From assembly GCF_042680125.1 (NCBI RefSeq), contig NZ_JBHTNY010000045.1: a stretch of DNA of 61,033 nucleotides. One strand, given 5' to 3'. Each line of letters begins with the position of its first letter. Positions within the stretch are counted from its first letter, which is position 1. Source of the stretch: Robinsoniella peoriensis. Its GTDB lineage: Bacteria; Bacillota; Clostridia; Lachnospirales; Lachnospiraceae. Positions 54,001-61,033 of the stretch are shown here, in pieces. Below the pieces are notes generated by a model. That model saw only the letters and a program-made list of their open reading frames with translations, had not been told where the DNA came from and did not search any database. The position numbers were made by a program, and so were the translations under genes.

Positions 54001-54049
54001 AATTCCCTCTTTCTAAATACCCTCTTTCTAAATACCTTCTCTCTCCCAT
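51029..54049 (-). CDS. Secreted CotH-kinase-family protein with wall/surface repeats
   Basis: 1006 residues from the ATG at 54049 (GAGGAG 8 nt upstream; an in-frame GTG at 54067 overlaps it). Residues 6-40 are degenerate pentapeptides (YLERG, NLERG), then a transmembrane/signal segment (about 48-68). CotH kinase domain about 170-560: RYRGNSTMGYDKKPYKIKL, GLFSMGPIWDMDWS. Then an InlB-B-like repeat (about 690-770, GYEFRGWY), a Pro-Glu-Lys linker of PEPK units (about 775-815), and two fibronectin-III-like repeats (about 820-1006; SYKVYRAVKKNGKY). CotH kinases phosphorylate proteins; in Clostridia related genes occur in surface and cellulosome proteins. Target unknown. Confidence 0.8.
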   Translation of the reverse strand: MGERRYLERGYLERGNLERGNLERRRLEGTYLLRKYLLGKFAAAVYVYIFMAAGVCLLGMMVPVLTAKAENAAVYAGFTTEYAKPGMALEVELHGDSLAGDYQYKWSVNGNAIDNDTNSYIPSEEDLESFIEVTVYTEGGKNSYSCSLYCSQLPVMYVTTEAEIQNKEDYVAGTLTTKRNEEYMNQNATVYNGNIEIRYRGNSTMGYDKKPYKIKLDKKTDMFGFGKNKHWVLLANHLDGALMRNKLAYELSGFLGMPYMQSTDVVLIMNGRYDGIYQFCEQIRVDYKSDGNRVDIYDWEKASEDFAGIIAEDKTSDFDENLVGDLENTMLKDMTWATTHQVYFNGQNYNLDNYKKIKIPKLSGGFLIELDSYDDEISSFNSSLGHLLKFKSPEYVNSNRELMQYASDYLNAFERAIQSYDFSSSWNQNQVSYPQLFDMDSLVKFWMVNELFMNEDAMKKSTYMYKDINGLFSMGPIWDMDWSSASDISATNFPLKWQTLHFNDDKQKYQWYKYMIQDPYFAIKARELYQEIRGTYLRDLISTDGIIDTNRSYLGPAAQANTERWNGSGGFPYGGFDYQVNKLKNFLTTRIFWLDNQFATVESLMDSWNTNRLDDGITGELDVSQNNINTATVTVPKEITEIALTVNGIYAGVGKVKDGKVTVSFDDTFVKIGGNAENIAVYCGKDRNNQTYYQYQSFTKESQPVIPSYQISVTASEGGRAYIESEEGELSGIEVQEGSTVAVMAAADEGYEFRGWYEDKVSDENKVSSEAAYNFTASADWKLLAEFQKMQVQPEPDPEPEPKPEPKPEPKPEPKPEPKPEPAPKPEPAVAKPVQLKGASIKASSLKLTWKKAANAVSYKVYRAVKKNGKYELQAETKKTSYKDTKVVPKKTYYYKVQAVNKNSGKYSAVTKLKTKALTVPNIKLKSVKKKQVKISWDKISGAKKYVVYRSDKEKGKYKKVAVTAKTSYKDTKKIKSKKVYYYKVRAYHTRTSDGTISKINSIKVK
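53946..54035. repeat. 15-bp in-frame tandem repeats at the 5' end of the CotH-type gene
   Basis: CYTCTTTCTAAATWC units at 53976, 53991, 54006 and 54021, with two more diverged units at 53946 and 53961. Period 15 bp equals five codons, so unit number changes only the length of the N-terminal pentapeptide tract before the signal segment. Confidence 0.9.
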
Positions 54050-54237
54050 CTCTTTTTCTCCTCTCACATTATTTTTTTCTCATTGCTTACCCCTTTTCCC
54101 CTGCATATCCAACACTCAATTATGCTTGGAGTATAACATTTTTCCCTATATTTTACAACGGAATCCGGCTCTACATCAGGGAAGTATAACAATGCATAAA
54201 ATATAAACCAATATTTCTAAAATTCATTTAAAATGTC

Positions 54238-54266
54238 TTGACTTTCAAACTATTTAGAGTTATCAT
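54238..54266 (+). promoter_or_regulatory. Promoter of the SPFH gene
   Basis: TTGACT (54238-54243), 17 bp, TATCAT (54261-54266), 50 bp before the ATG at 54316. Confidence 0.65.
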
Positions 54267-54315
54267 AGTGATATCAATTTAATATCATTTTAATCATCTG
54301 AAGGAGGATGGGATT

Positions 54316-55296
54316 ATGGAGATCAACAAACAGAAGATAACAGAAGAGAAAAACTTAAAAGCGGCAAACGGCATGGGGATGTTATTTCTGTGCATTATCG
54401 GTCTTTTAGGAAGTGTTGCCCTATTCATTGCAGGCATGTCAGTATTTGAAGGTGCTTTACAAGGAATTTTAGCTGTATTGTCAATTATCATTTTCATTGC
54501 TGCATGTATTGGATTCGGAGGTTTGAAAGTCATCAATCCGAATGAAGCTCTGGTTCTTGCCCTTTTTGGTAACTACTACGGAACCTTAAAAAACGATGGA
54601 TTTTTCTGGGTGAACCCATTTTGCTCCGCAATTAACCCAACTGTCAAAAAGTATGTAAGCGCCTCAGCCGGAAACGGTGCAGCCGTTAACATTGGAGGCG
54701 AAGGAAGCAAAAAAATATCTCTTAAGACATTGACTTTAAACAATGAAAAGCAAAAGGTGAATGACGAACTTGGTAATCCGATTGAAATCGGAACTGTAGT
54801 AATCTGGAAAGTAGAAAATGCCACAAAAGCTGTATTAAATGTAGAAAACTACAAAAAATACCTTTCTATCCAGTGTGACGCGATCACACGAAATGCAGCC
54901 AGAAGATATCCTTATGATACCAGTGAAGGCGGGGATGAAAGATCACTTCGCGGCAGCAGCCAGGAAGTCGCTGATATTATGAAAGGCGAGCTGCAGGAAA
55001 AAGTAGAGGATGCGGGAATCAGCATTATTGAAGTTCGTATTACCCATCTCTCCTACGCTCCTGAGATCGCATCTGCAATGCTTCAGAGGCAGCAGGCAGC
55101 CGCTATTATCGATGCCCGTCAGAAAATCGTAGAAGGTGCTGTCAGCATGGTGGAAATGGCTTTACAGAAATTAAGCGAAAACGAGATCGTGGAATTAGAC
55201 GAAGAAAGAAAAGCTGCTATGGTAAGCAATCTTCTGGTTGTACTCTGCGGTAACAAAGATGCCCAGCCCATTGTAAACAGCGGCTCACTTTATTAA
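54316..55296 (+). CDS. SPFH/band-7 domain membrane protein
   Basis: 326 residues. Two close N-terminal membrane segments (about 20-43 and 47-70) followed by an SPFH domain (about 75-270: VINPNEALVLALFGNYYGTL, then IEVRITHLSYAPEIASAMLQRQQAAAIIDAR). Homologs form ring or microdomain scaffolds at the membrane. AGGAGG 8 nt before the ATG. The next gene, 42 bp on, encodes a small ribbon-helix-helix-like protein, and both are closed by one terminator, so they form a two-gene unit inserted divergently between cotH-type and lepA genes. Confidence 0.88.
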   Translation: MEINKQKITEEKNLKAANGMGMLFLCIIGLLGSVALFIAGMSVFEGALQGILAVLSIIIFIAACIGFGGLKVINPNEALVLALFGNYYGTLKNDGFFWVNPFCSAINPTVKKYVSASAGNGAAVNIGGEGSKKISLKTLTLNNEKQKVNDELGNPIEIGTVVIWKVENATKAVLNVENYKKYLSIQCDAITRNAARRYPYDTSEGGDERSLRGSSQEVADIMKGELQEKVEDAGISIIEVRITHLSYAPEIASAMLQRQQAAAIIDARQKIVEGAVSMVEMALQKLSENEIVELDEERKAAMVSNLLVVLCGNKDAQPIVNSGSLY

Positions 55297-55338
55297 CACA
55301 AATACCATTATTTCTATAAAAAAGGGAGGATGGCAGCG

Positions 55339-55509
55339 TTGGAGAATAAACCAAAAGATAAAAGTAAAAAACAGGTTCCCTTAAGGCTGTCTGCCAGCCT
55401 CTGGAATGACCTGGCCCAATGGGCGGAAGATGACTTCCGCTCCATTAATGGGCAAATCGAGTATTTATTGACAGAATGTGTAAAACATCACAAAAACAAG
55501 GATTCCTGA
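55339..55509 (+). CDS. Small Arc/ribbon-helix-helix-like protein
   Basis: 56 residues beginning at a TTG (55339) that lies 8 nt after GGAGGA; an in-frame ATG at 55330 overlaps the ribosome site. The sequence reads KKQVPLRLSASLWNDLAQWAEDDFRS and INGQIEYLLTECVKHH: a beta strand with alternating residues (VPLRL) followed by two helices, the Arc/MetJ fold. The plan fits a dimeric DNA-binding protein, but family members next to SPFH genes could have another role. Co-transcribed with the SPFH gene; the terminator stem overlaps its stop. Confidence 0.75.
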   Translation: MENKPKDKSKKQVPLRLSASLWNDLAQWAEDDFRSINGQIEYLLTECVKHHKNKDS

Positions 55510-55530
55510 GCCGGAATCCTTGTTTTATTT
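55498..55530. terminator. Bidirectional terminator, SPFH operon / lepA
   Basis: Stem AAGGATTCC/GGAATCCTT (55498-55506, 55513-55521), loop TGAGCC, followed by GTTTTATTT on the plus strand and GTTTTTGTG on the minus strand. It closes both convergent transcripts. Confidence 0.85.
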
Positions 55531-55608
55531 CAAATATAACATTCATTTAAAAATTTTAATACTCAGCGAACTAACCTGAGAAGTTCTGTATATGACTGAA
55601 CAAAAATT

Positions 55609-57423
55609 TTACTTATCATCCAGCTTCAGTACGCTCATAAAAGCTTTCTGCGGAATCTCAACATTACCAATCTGTCTCATACGCTTCTTACCTTCCTTCT
55701 GTTTCTCAAGAAGTTTTCTCTTACGGCTGATATCACCGCCGTAACATTTTGCAAGAACGTCTTTACGCATAGCTTTTACAGTCTCCCGGGCAATGATCTT
55801 ACTTCCGATTGCTGCCTGAATCGGGATTTCAAACAACTGCCTTGGAATCTCTTCTTTCAGCTTTTCACACATTTTACGCCCTCTTTCATAAGCGGTTGCC
55901 GCATGTACGATAAAAGACAGAGCATCTACATCTTCCCGGTTAACCAGGATGTCCAGTTTCACCAGTTCCGAACGTTCATAGCCTTTCATTTCATAGTCAA
56001 ATGAAGCATAGCCTCTGGAACGGGACTTCAGCGCATCGAAAAAGTCGTAGATGATTTCATTTAATGGCAGTTCATATTTTAATAATGCTCTGGTCTCTTC
56101 CATATATTCCATCCCTAAGTATACACCTCTGCGTTCCTGGCAGAGTTCCATAATGGAACCGATGAATTCCGTTGTTACCATGATCTCGGCGCTTACTACC
56201 GGTTCTTCCATATATTCGATTTCAGAAGGATCAGGAAGGTTTGACGGGTTGGTGAGTTCAATCACATCGCCATTCGTTTTATATACCTTATAGATAACAC
56301 CCGGCGCCGTTGTTACCAGATCCAGGTTGTATTCCCGCTCTAAACGTTCCTGAATGATTTCCAGGTGTAATAGTCCCAAAAATCCACAGCGGAAACCAAA
56401 ACCGAGAGCAATGGATGTCTCCGCTTCAAACTGCAGGGAAGCGTCATTTAACTGTAATTTCTCTAATGCATCCCGCAAATCGGGATATTTTGCTCCATCC
56501 GCAGGATACATACCGCAATATACCATAGGATTTACTTTTTTATAACCCGGAAGCGGTGCTGCACAGGGATTCTGCGCGTTGGTGATGGTATCTCCCACAC
56601 GGGTGTCTTTTACATTTTTCAAGCTGGCTGTAATATAGCCAACCATTCCGGCACTTAATTCTTCACATGGTATGAATTGCCCCGCACCGAAATATCCGAC
56701 CTCTACTACTTCCGCAGTTGCCTTTGTAGCCATCATAAGCATCTGGGTACCACGTTTTACCGAGCCTTCCTTGATTCTGCAAAATACGATAACTCCTTTG
56801 TAAGAATCGTAGATAGAATCAAATATCAATGCCTGCAATGATGCTTCAGGATCACCCTTAGGCGCTGGTATTTTATTTACGATCTGCTCTAAGACCTCCT
56901 CCACATTCAGCCCTGTCTTGGCTGATATCCGGGGTGCATCCTGGGCTTCAATCCCAATTACATCCTCTATCTCATTGATTACACGTTCCGGATCGGCACT
57001 TGGAAGGTCGATTTTATTGATAACCGGCATGACATCCAGGTCGTGATCCATTGCCAGATATACATTGGCAAGTGTCTGTGCCTCTATTCCCTGTGCGGCA
57101 TCTACAACTAAGATTGCCCCGTCACAGGCAGCCAGGCTCCTGGAAACCTCATAGTTAAAATCCACATGCCCCGGCGTATCAATCAGGTTGAAAACATACT
57201 CTTCCCCGTCTTTCGCCTTGTAGACGGTTCTTACAGCCTGTGCTTTAATGGTAATGCCCCGTTCTCTTTCTAAATCCATATTATCCAATACCTGAGCCTG
57301 CATTTCACGGCTGGTTAACAGACCCGTTTTCTCTATAATACGGTCTGCCAATGTTGATTTACCATGGTCAATATGAGCGATAATACAAAAATTCCTTATT
57401 TTGCTCTGATCTATCCCTGCCAC
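55609..57423 (-). CDS. lepA: Elongation factor 4 (LepA), ribosome-binding GTPase
   Basis: 604 residues, full length. GTPase motifs AHIDHGKSTLADR (G1), RGITIKAQ (G2), DTPGHVDF (G3), NKIDLPSADP (G4), then EF-G-like domains and the LepA C-terminal domain ending in KLLEKQKEGKKRMRQIGNVEIPQKAF-type sequence. It binds stalled or initiating ribosomes and is thought to aid back-translocation or ribosome assembly. Preceded by spoIIP on the same strand, separated by a 178-bp repeat-rich gap. Confidence 0.97.
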   Translation of the reverse strand: MAGIDQSKIRNFCIIAHIDHGKSTLADRIIEKTGLLTSREMQAQVLDNMDLERERGITIKAQAVRTVYKAKDGEEYVFNLIDTPGHVDFNYEVSRSLAACDGAILVVDAAQGIEAQTLANVYLAMDHDLDVMPVINKIDLPSADPERVINEIEDVIGIEAQDAPRISAKTGLNVEEVLEQIVNKIPAPKGDPEASLQALIFDSIYDSYKGVIVFCRIKEGSVKRGTQMLMMATKATAEVVEVGYFGAGQFIPCEELSAGMVGYITASLKNVKDTRVGDTITNAQNPCAAPLPGYKKVNPMVYCGMYPADGAKYPDLRDALEKLQLNDASLQFEAETSIALGFGFRCGFLGLLHLEIIQERLEREYNLDLVTTAPGVIYKVYKTNGDVIELTNPSNLPDPSEIEYMEEPVVSAEIMVTTEFIGSIMELCQERRGVYLGMEYMEETRALLKYELPLNEIIYDFFDALKSRSRGYASFDYEMKGYERSELVKLDILVNREDVDALSFIVHAATAYERGRKMCEKLKEEIPRQLFEIPIQAAIGSKIIARETVKAMRKDVLAKCYGGDISRKRKLLEKQKEGKKRMRQIGNVEIPQKAFMSVLKLDDK

Positions 57424-57454
57424 GTCTGTTCCTCCTCAGTGGGTCGAATCGCTA

Positions 57455-57570
57455 TCCGTCGACTTTATTTCTGCGGGCAACGAGCCTGGCGGACATGCTC
57501 GCATGTCCATCCGGCGACTGCCGCGAGGGTCAAATACTCCGCAGCTTGCGGCGGAGTATTTGACTTTCCA
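57455..57570. repeat. Palindromic repeat cluster, family D
   Basis: Between lepA and spoIIP: GGACATGC-TC-GCATGTCC (57491-57508) nested in GC-rich arms (CTGCGGGCA and TGCCGCGAG, about 57471 and 57519), followed by a strong hairpin GTCAAATACTCCGC...GCGGAGTATTTGAC (57529-57564). No coding potential; may also end the spoIIP transcript. Confidence 0.8.
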
Positions 57571-57601
57571 AGACAGTGTATCACATTTATTCCCCTCTTG
57601 T

Positions 57602-58903
57602 CTACTCCCCACTGAGCACCTGATGTAAAATATCTGCAAGCGGCAGCATGGCATTGCGCTCTTCCTCTACTGTGCTTAACTGGGTACCGGATTCCACAAG
57701 CAGGGTCTTGGGACGCAGATGCATGTTAAACCGGTATGCCATCAGATAATTACTTCTTGTAAAATCAGGATAATACTCCATGGCCTTTAATTTCATCTGA
57801 AATGCAAATGCCAGATTATCCGGAATATACGGATTGGGCAGATAGGTGATATCTCCATTCTGGGTTGTTCTGCTAAGTCCGTTGATAAACATGATCTGGG
57901 CGGTTTGCTTTCCGTCAATCTCGGTTACCATTTTCTTACCGTCCACTCCATCTCTATGTAAATCAATTACCACTTCGATCGACGGGTTATCCGCCAATAC
58001 CTGAGATACTTCTTCAAAAGCCAGATCATATGCTTTATTCCGGTCCAGTTCTCCATCTATCAAATCATAAACCCCTGTATTATGGATAACATTATATCCA
58101 TATTTATTCCGCAGGATATTGGACAGATACTCTCCGATTCCAACAATTGTTGTACTCACATCCCCCGGTATACTGTCTGCGAAAGCTTCCTGGGAATGGG
58201 TATGGTAGATTAAAATCTGAGGCTTGGAATTATCCTGTTCCAGAGTCATTTTTTCATTGATCAGATTATTTACATCCAAATGCTCCCTGTCAATCGTCGT
58301 CGTCATATCAATCGCATAGAAATTGTTTAGAACATAGTCATAATCCAGAAGTTTATCCATAGGAATCTCTGCGACGGGTGCACGCTTTATTACGCCTGCA
58401 TCTGCTGCAACGCTGTCGGATCCATCCTGGTTGGATTCTCCTGTCTCGCTTTGCGTCTCTCCCTGTGCACTTGCCACCTCAGATTCCATGCTGGCATCTG
58501 TTTCATTGTTATCCTCCGGTATTTCTTCTTTGGGCCTTGGCACCATATTGTCCTCTGCCGCAGCTTCCGCAGCCAGAATCATTTCGTATTCGCTTTTACT
58601 TTCAATATTCTGCTCGTATCCTTCCTGCATGTTAACATATTCATACAAAGGAAAACTTTCACTAAACAAATCAGACAACCAATGCTCCCCATTGCTTGTC
58701 TGATTTGCCGAGTAGGAAAGTCCGGGCATAAAAGTGCCCACTGACATTTCCTCAATTCCTTTGTAGATATTGGAAACTACGGATGACTTCTCAAACCATC
58801 CGTTTTCCGATGCAATCCCGATTCCTCTATATATAATGTAACCCCCCAAAACAAAAAACAGCAGCCACAATATGATTCGTATCCATTTCTCCGCATGCTT
58901 CAT
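57602..58903 (-). CDS. spoIIP: Stage II sporulation protein P (SpoIIP)
   Basis: 433 residues. N-terminal membrane anchor (about 8-26, IRIILWLLFFVLGGYIIY), a variable Glu/Ser-rich spacer (about 60-190), and the SpoIIP catalytic domain (about 215-433) with LIYHTHSQEAF near 247, VIDLHRDGVDG near 305 and a conserved LLVESGTQLST near the C-terminus. Peptidoglycan amidase/endopeptidase of the DMP engulfment machine in the mother cell. Downstream of gpr, as is standard in Firmicutes; transcribed during sporulation. Confidence 0.95.
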   Translation of the reverse strand: MKHAEKWIRIILWLLFFVLGGYIIYRGIGIASENGWFEKSSVVSNIYKGIEEMSVGTFMPGLSYSANQTSNGEHWLSDLFSESFPLYEYVNMQEGYEQNIESKSEYEMILAAEAAAEDNMVPRPKEEIPEDNNETDASMESEVASAQGETQSETGESNQDGSDSVAADAGVIKRAPVAEIPMDKLLDYDYVLNNFYAIDMTTTIDREHLDVNNLINEKMTLEQDNSKPQILIYHTHSQEAFADSIPGDVSTTIVGIGEYLSNILRNKYGYNVIHNTGVYDLIDGELDRNKAYDLAFEEVSQVLADNPSIEVVIDLHRDGVDGKKMVTEIDGKQTAQIMFINGLSRTTQNGDITYLPNPYIPDNLAFAFQMKLKAMEYYPDFTRSNYLMAYRFNMHLRPKTLLVESGTQLSTVEEERNAMLPLADILHQVLSGE

Positions 58904-58946
58904 ATTCTCACCCCATATTCTTAAATATATGAGGTGAAACTAATTT

Positions 58947-59900
58947 TTATGCCAACTGCAATGCAATATTTAATGCTTCTGATATGGTATATCCGATTCG
59001 TTTCACTGTTTCGTCAATATCCTTTGGTGTTACAAACATGGTATTGAGGTGGGGTGAAATCAGCTCACTGATCATCTGATGCTTCTCCATCTGATTCATT
59101 GTTCCCAGTACGCCTCCCAAATCCTGCATCTGGGGAGTGGCATCCATGGTCGCAACCAGGTTTTCCATGGTGTCATTTACAATTGTGGCCGCATCCACAA
59201 CTGTTGGGACTCCAATTGCAATTACGGGAATGCCAAGAGATTCTTCGTTAATACCGCTGCGATGGTTCCCCACTCCGGAACCCGGATTAATTCCCGTATT
59301 CGTTAACTGAATTGTTCGGCTGAGCCTTTTGGTGCTCCTGGCAGCCAGGGCATCAACTACAATGGCAAGATCCGGTTTGGTTTCATCCACAACACCCCGG
59401 ATAATTTCTAATGTCTCCATACCGGTCTGCGCCATAACGCCCGGAACAAGACCGCTGACCTGATTTGCTTTCTCCATATCCATAGAAGCTTTACCATATT
59501 CTTTTATTACATGGCGGGTAATTTTCACATTGTTTACAACATTAGGGCCTATTGCATCGGGTGTTACTTCCCGGTTTCCAAGGCCTACGATCAGGACAGA
59601 CTTTTCCTCTTCTCCCATCAGCTCTTTTAAATGTTTGGCAAGTTCTTTGCTGATCTCCCGATGATAATCCTCATCCGGCACTGACATATTAGGCGCTTCC
59701 AGCGTAATATACGTACCTACCGGTTTACCCATGGATTTTGCACCATTTTCTGTCTCAATTACCACTGTAGTCGTTTTGATCTCCAGTTTCTCGTCTTCCT
59801 CCTCCTCAATCCTGACACCTCTGATTTTGACGTCATCCTCTTCAAAACTCTCTTTTGCCTCTAACGCAAGGTCTGTTCGGATATTAAATTTACCCAGCAT
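58947..59900 (-). CDS. gpr: GPR germination protease
   Basis: 317 residues. The short propeptide ends in the family autocleavage region IRTDLALEA (about 7-15). The core holds LIVGLGNREVTPDAIGP near 105-120 and AIVVDALAARS near 180 with the conserved aspartates. It is made as a zymogen in the forespore and degrades small acid-soluble DNA-binding proteins on germination. GGAGG precedes the ATG. Divergent from rpsT; I could not identify a clear sigma-G promoter. Confidence 0.95.
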   Translation of the reverse strand: MLGKFNIRTDLALEAKESFEEDDVKIRGVRIEEEEDEKLEIKTTTVVIETENGAKSMGKPVGTYITLEAPNMSVPDEDYHREISKELAKHLKELMGEEEKSVLIVGLGNREVTPDAIGPNVVNNVKITRHVIKEYGKASMDMEKANQVSGLVPGVMAQTGMETLEIIRGVVDETKPDLAIVVDALAARSTKRLSRTIQLTNTGINPGSGVGNHRSGINEESLGIPVIAIGVPTVVDAATIVNDTMENLVATMDATPQMQDLGGVLGTMNQMEKHQMISELISPHLNTMFVTPKDIDETVKRIGYTISEALNIALQLA

Positions 59901-60006
59901 ATGTTCCTCCTTCTATAGGGTGCGCTGTTATAATAGAAAAAAATCCATCGACAGACACACCGTCTCTTGTTTTTACTATTTTTTACATAATTTTGCGAAT
60001 TATGTA

Positions 60007-60035
60007 TTGACAAGTAAGATATCTTAGACTAGAAT
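60007..60035 (+). promoter_or_regulatory. rpsT promoter
   Basis: TTGACA (60007-60012), 17 bp, TAGAAT (60030-60035): near-consensus, leaving a leader of about 90 nt before the TTG start. Confidence 0.85.
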
Positions 60036-60130
60036 ATATGAGTATGTTTACATTAGATCGTCCGTGTCCGGCTTTAATGTAACAATAGAAAATAATCATT
60101 TCAAATTAAAATATTTTGGAGGTGTACGGA

Positions 60131-60394
60131 TTGGCTAACATTAAATCTGCAAAAAAAAGAATTTTAGTAAACAGGACAAAGGCTGAGCGCAACAAAGCAA
60201 TCAAGTCTGGCGTTAAAACAGCTATTAAAAAAGTAGATGCTGCTGTTGTAGCACAGGATAAAGAAGCTGCTAAAGCTGCTTTATTATCAGCTACTGCTAT
60301 CATTGATAAAGCTACTTCAAAGGGTGTTTATCATAAGAATACTTCTGCTAGAAAAGTTTCTCGTTTAGCAAAAGCAGTTAACAGTATCGCATAA
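60131..60394 (+). CDS. rpsT: 30S ribosomal protein S20
   Basis: 87 residues starting at a TTG codon (60131), 6 nt after GGAGGTG; the conserved S20 N-terminus (M)ANIKSAKKRI begins exactly here. Lys/Ala-rich helical protein binding 16S rRNA early in small-subunit assembly, full length, ending RLAKAVNSIA. The non-ATG start is common for rpsT and is linked in enterobacteria to translational feedback. Located beside gpr, the conserved Firmicutes arrangement. Confidence 0.97.
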   Translation: MANIKSAKKRILVNRTKAERNKAIKSGVKTAIKKVDAAVVAQDKEAAKAALLSATAIIDKATSKGVYHKNTSARKVSRLAKAVNSIA

Positions 60395-60410
60395 TTTTAT
60401 ACATGTTATA

Positions 60411-60450
60411 AGAACCTTCGGCACCGTCAACCGAAGGTTCTTTTTTTATT
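60411..60450 (+). terminator. Terminator of rpsT
   Basis: 11-bp stem AGAACCTTCGG/CCGAAGGTTCT (60411-60421, 60431-60441) followed by seven Ts. Confidence 0.9.
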
Positions 60451-60666
60451 CTTTTTTCTTTTTCACTTTACAGCCAAGTATCACCGCATATGCCATAATT
60501 TATACGCTGTGTGGCATGATCACGTCTGAAAATGATCATGTTCTTGATTTTCAAACACGTTCAAGCACTACAGCGAACAGTTTATAAGTGGCTTATGGCT
60601 CACTATTACAAGCAATGTTATGAGTTAATACTTGACATAGGGACTACCTGCGGGTTTATTATATTT

Positions 60667-60838
60667 GGGTTTTGCTGATTAATGACGCTTTGTAGATGTA
60701 GGTAGTGTACGGAAAGATGGGTGTGGGAAACTGGCATGGGCTCCGTCAGCTCTGCTCTACGCTTCCTACACCCATACCAGTTTCCCACACCCATCTTTCC
60801 GAGATAGCATTCGTTGATACAAAGCTGCTTTCCTGATC
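60667..60838. repeat. Nested palindromic repeat, family A, copy 4
   Basis: Begins GGGTTTTGCTG...GACGCTTTGTAG and ends ATACAAAGCTGCTTTCCTGATC. Long inner arms: GTACGGAAAGATGGGTGTGG with AAACTGG (60707-60738) pair with CCAGTTT and CCCACACCCATCTTTCC (60776-60801). Its first half is the reverse complement of the start of copy 3 (26022-26368). 60451-60666, before it, holds no gene that I can see. Confidence 0.85.
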
Positions 60839-61033
60839 ACAGACTTAACTGGATGTAGGTACTATAACCACAAATATACTGTAGTAGAATTTAGAGACAG
60901 TTCAGAGTGATAACATCCAGCTGGTTTATTGGTTTTTAAGTGTTCTATGCCAATAGCGTACAGCATGCCACAACCCCGGGGCCCAACCATGCTGAGAAAA
61001 CCAGCTTTGTATCAATAAACTGCATCCCGGAAA
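60825..61033. repeat. About 210-bp repeat, inverted copy of 25705-25921, cut by window end
   Basis: Reverse complement of 25705-25921 with few substitutions and one fewer 8-bp AATAAACC unit. Its right part (60991-61033, starting GCTGAGAAAACCAGCTTTG) is the beginning of a fifth family A palindrome that continues beyond the window. Confidence 0.9.

Noticed and set aside
10..61033. tRNA or rRNA genes
   Set aside because: No cloverleaf with T-loop GTTCRA and CCA-adjacent acceptor stem, and no rRNA sequence, was recognised in any intergenic region.

Overview
This 61-kb window looks like chromosome of a spore-forming, strictly fermentative Lachnospiraceae (Clostridia). Indications are spore genes (gpr, spoIIP), the Firmicutes order rpsT / gpr-spoIIP-lepA / hemW / hrcA-grpE-dnaK-dnaJ with a perfect CIRCE operator, [FeFe]-hydrogenase maturases, formate-tetrahydrofolate ligase beside a formate channel, and moderate G+C with AGGAGG ribosome sites. 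The genus cannot be fixed from sequence reading alone. No tRNA, rRNA, CRISPR array, prophage or autonomous transposon was seen.

Layout. 0-2.3 kb: end of fhs, focA, and a secreted SGNH hydrolase with cell-wall-binding repeats. 2.4-6.7 kb: an unusual locus with a Cys/His-rich DUF6062-like protein divergent from a MarR regulator, followed by two ArsA/Get3-type ATPases that carry C-terminal HSP20-like domains, with a small charged protein between them. MarR-type palindromes (TTCG-N5-CGAA) precede both marR and the ATPase operon. 6.9-11.8 kb: RluF-like pseudouridine synthase, ligA and an ftsH. 11.9-17.8 kb: TetR regulator, MMPL exporter and a secreted heptad-repeat protein, with three matching operators. 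18.1-20.9 kb: trkA-trkH potassium uptake. 21.0-25.4 kb: TM1266-type regulator-hydE-hydG-hydF behind a leader that has a promoter, a competing-hairpin pair and an intrinsic terminator, i.e. riboswitch/attenuator architecture. 25.4-26.5 kb: a gene-free block of nested palindromic repeats.

26.5-39.2 kb: a carbohydrate/polyol locus on the minus strand: OFA-type MFS transporter, class II aldolase, orphan sugar-binding lipoprotein, sodium/solute symporter, inositol-dehydrogenase-like oxidoreductase, YesM/YesN-type two-component system and a LacI regulator, with a DeoR regulator divergent at the far end. 39.3-41.8 kb: large surface protein. 42.2-47.2 kb: hrcA-grpE-dnaK-dnaJ. 47.5-55.5 kb: envelope-related genes inserted around hemW (second SGNH hydrolase, CHAP protein, CotH-kinase protein) and an SPFH protein with a small ribbon-helix-helix-like partner. 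55.6-60.4 kb: lepA, spoIIP, gpr and rpsT. 60.7-61.0 kb: a second copy of the 25-kb repeat block, inverted and running off the window edge.

The most interesting items are the hydrogenase-maturation leader, the double ArsA-HSP20 locus (whose MarR and small protein both end in an [IV]-x-I-E tail that could dock on the HSP20-like domains), and the families of nested palindromic repeats, including a roughly 210-bp inverted pair that brackets 35 kb. All functional statements are from reading motifs; no database search was run.
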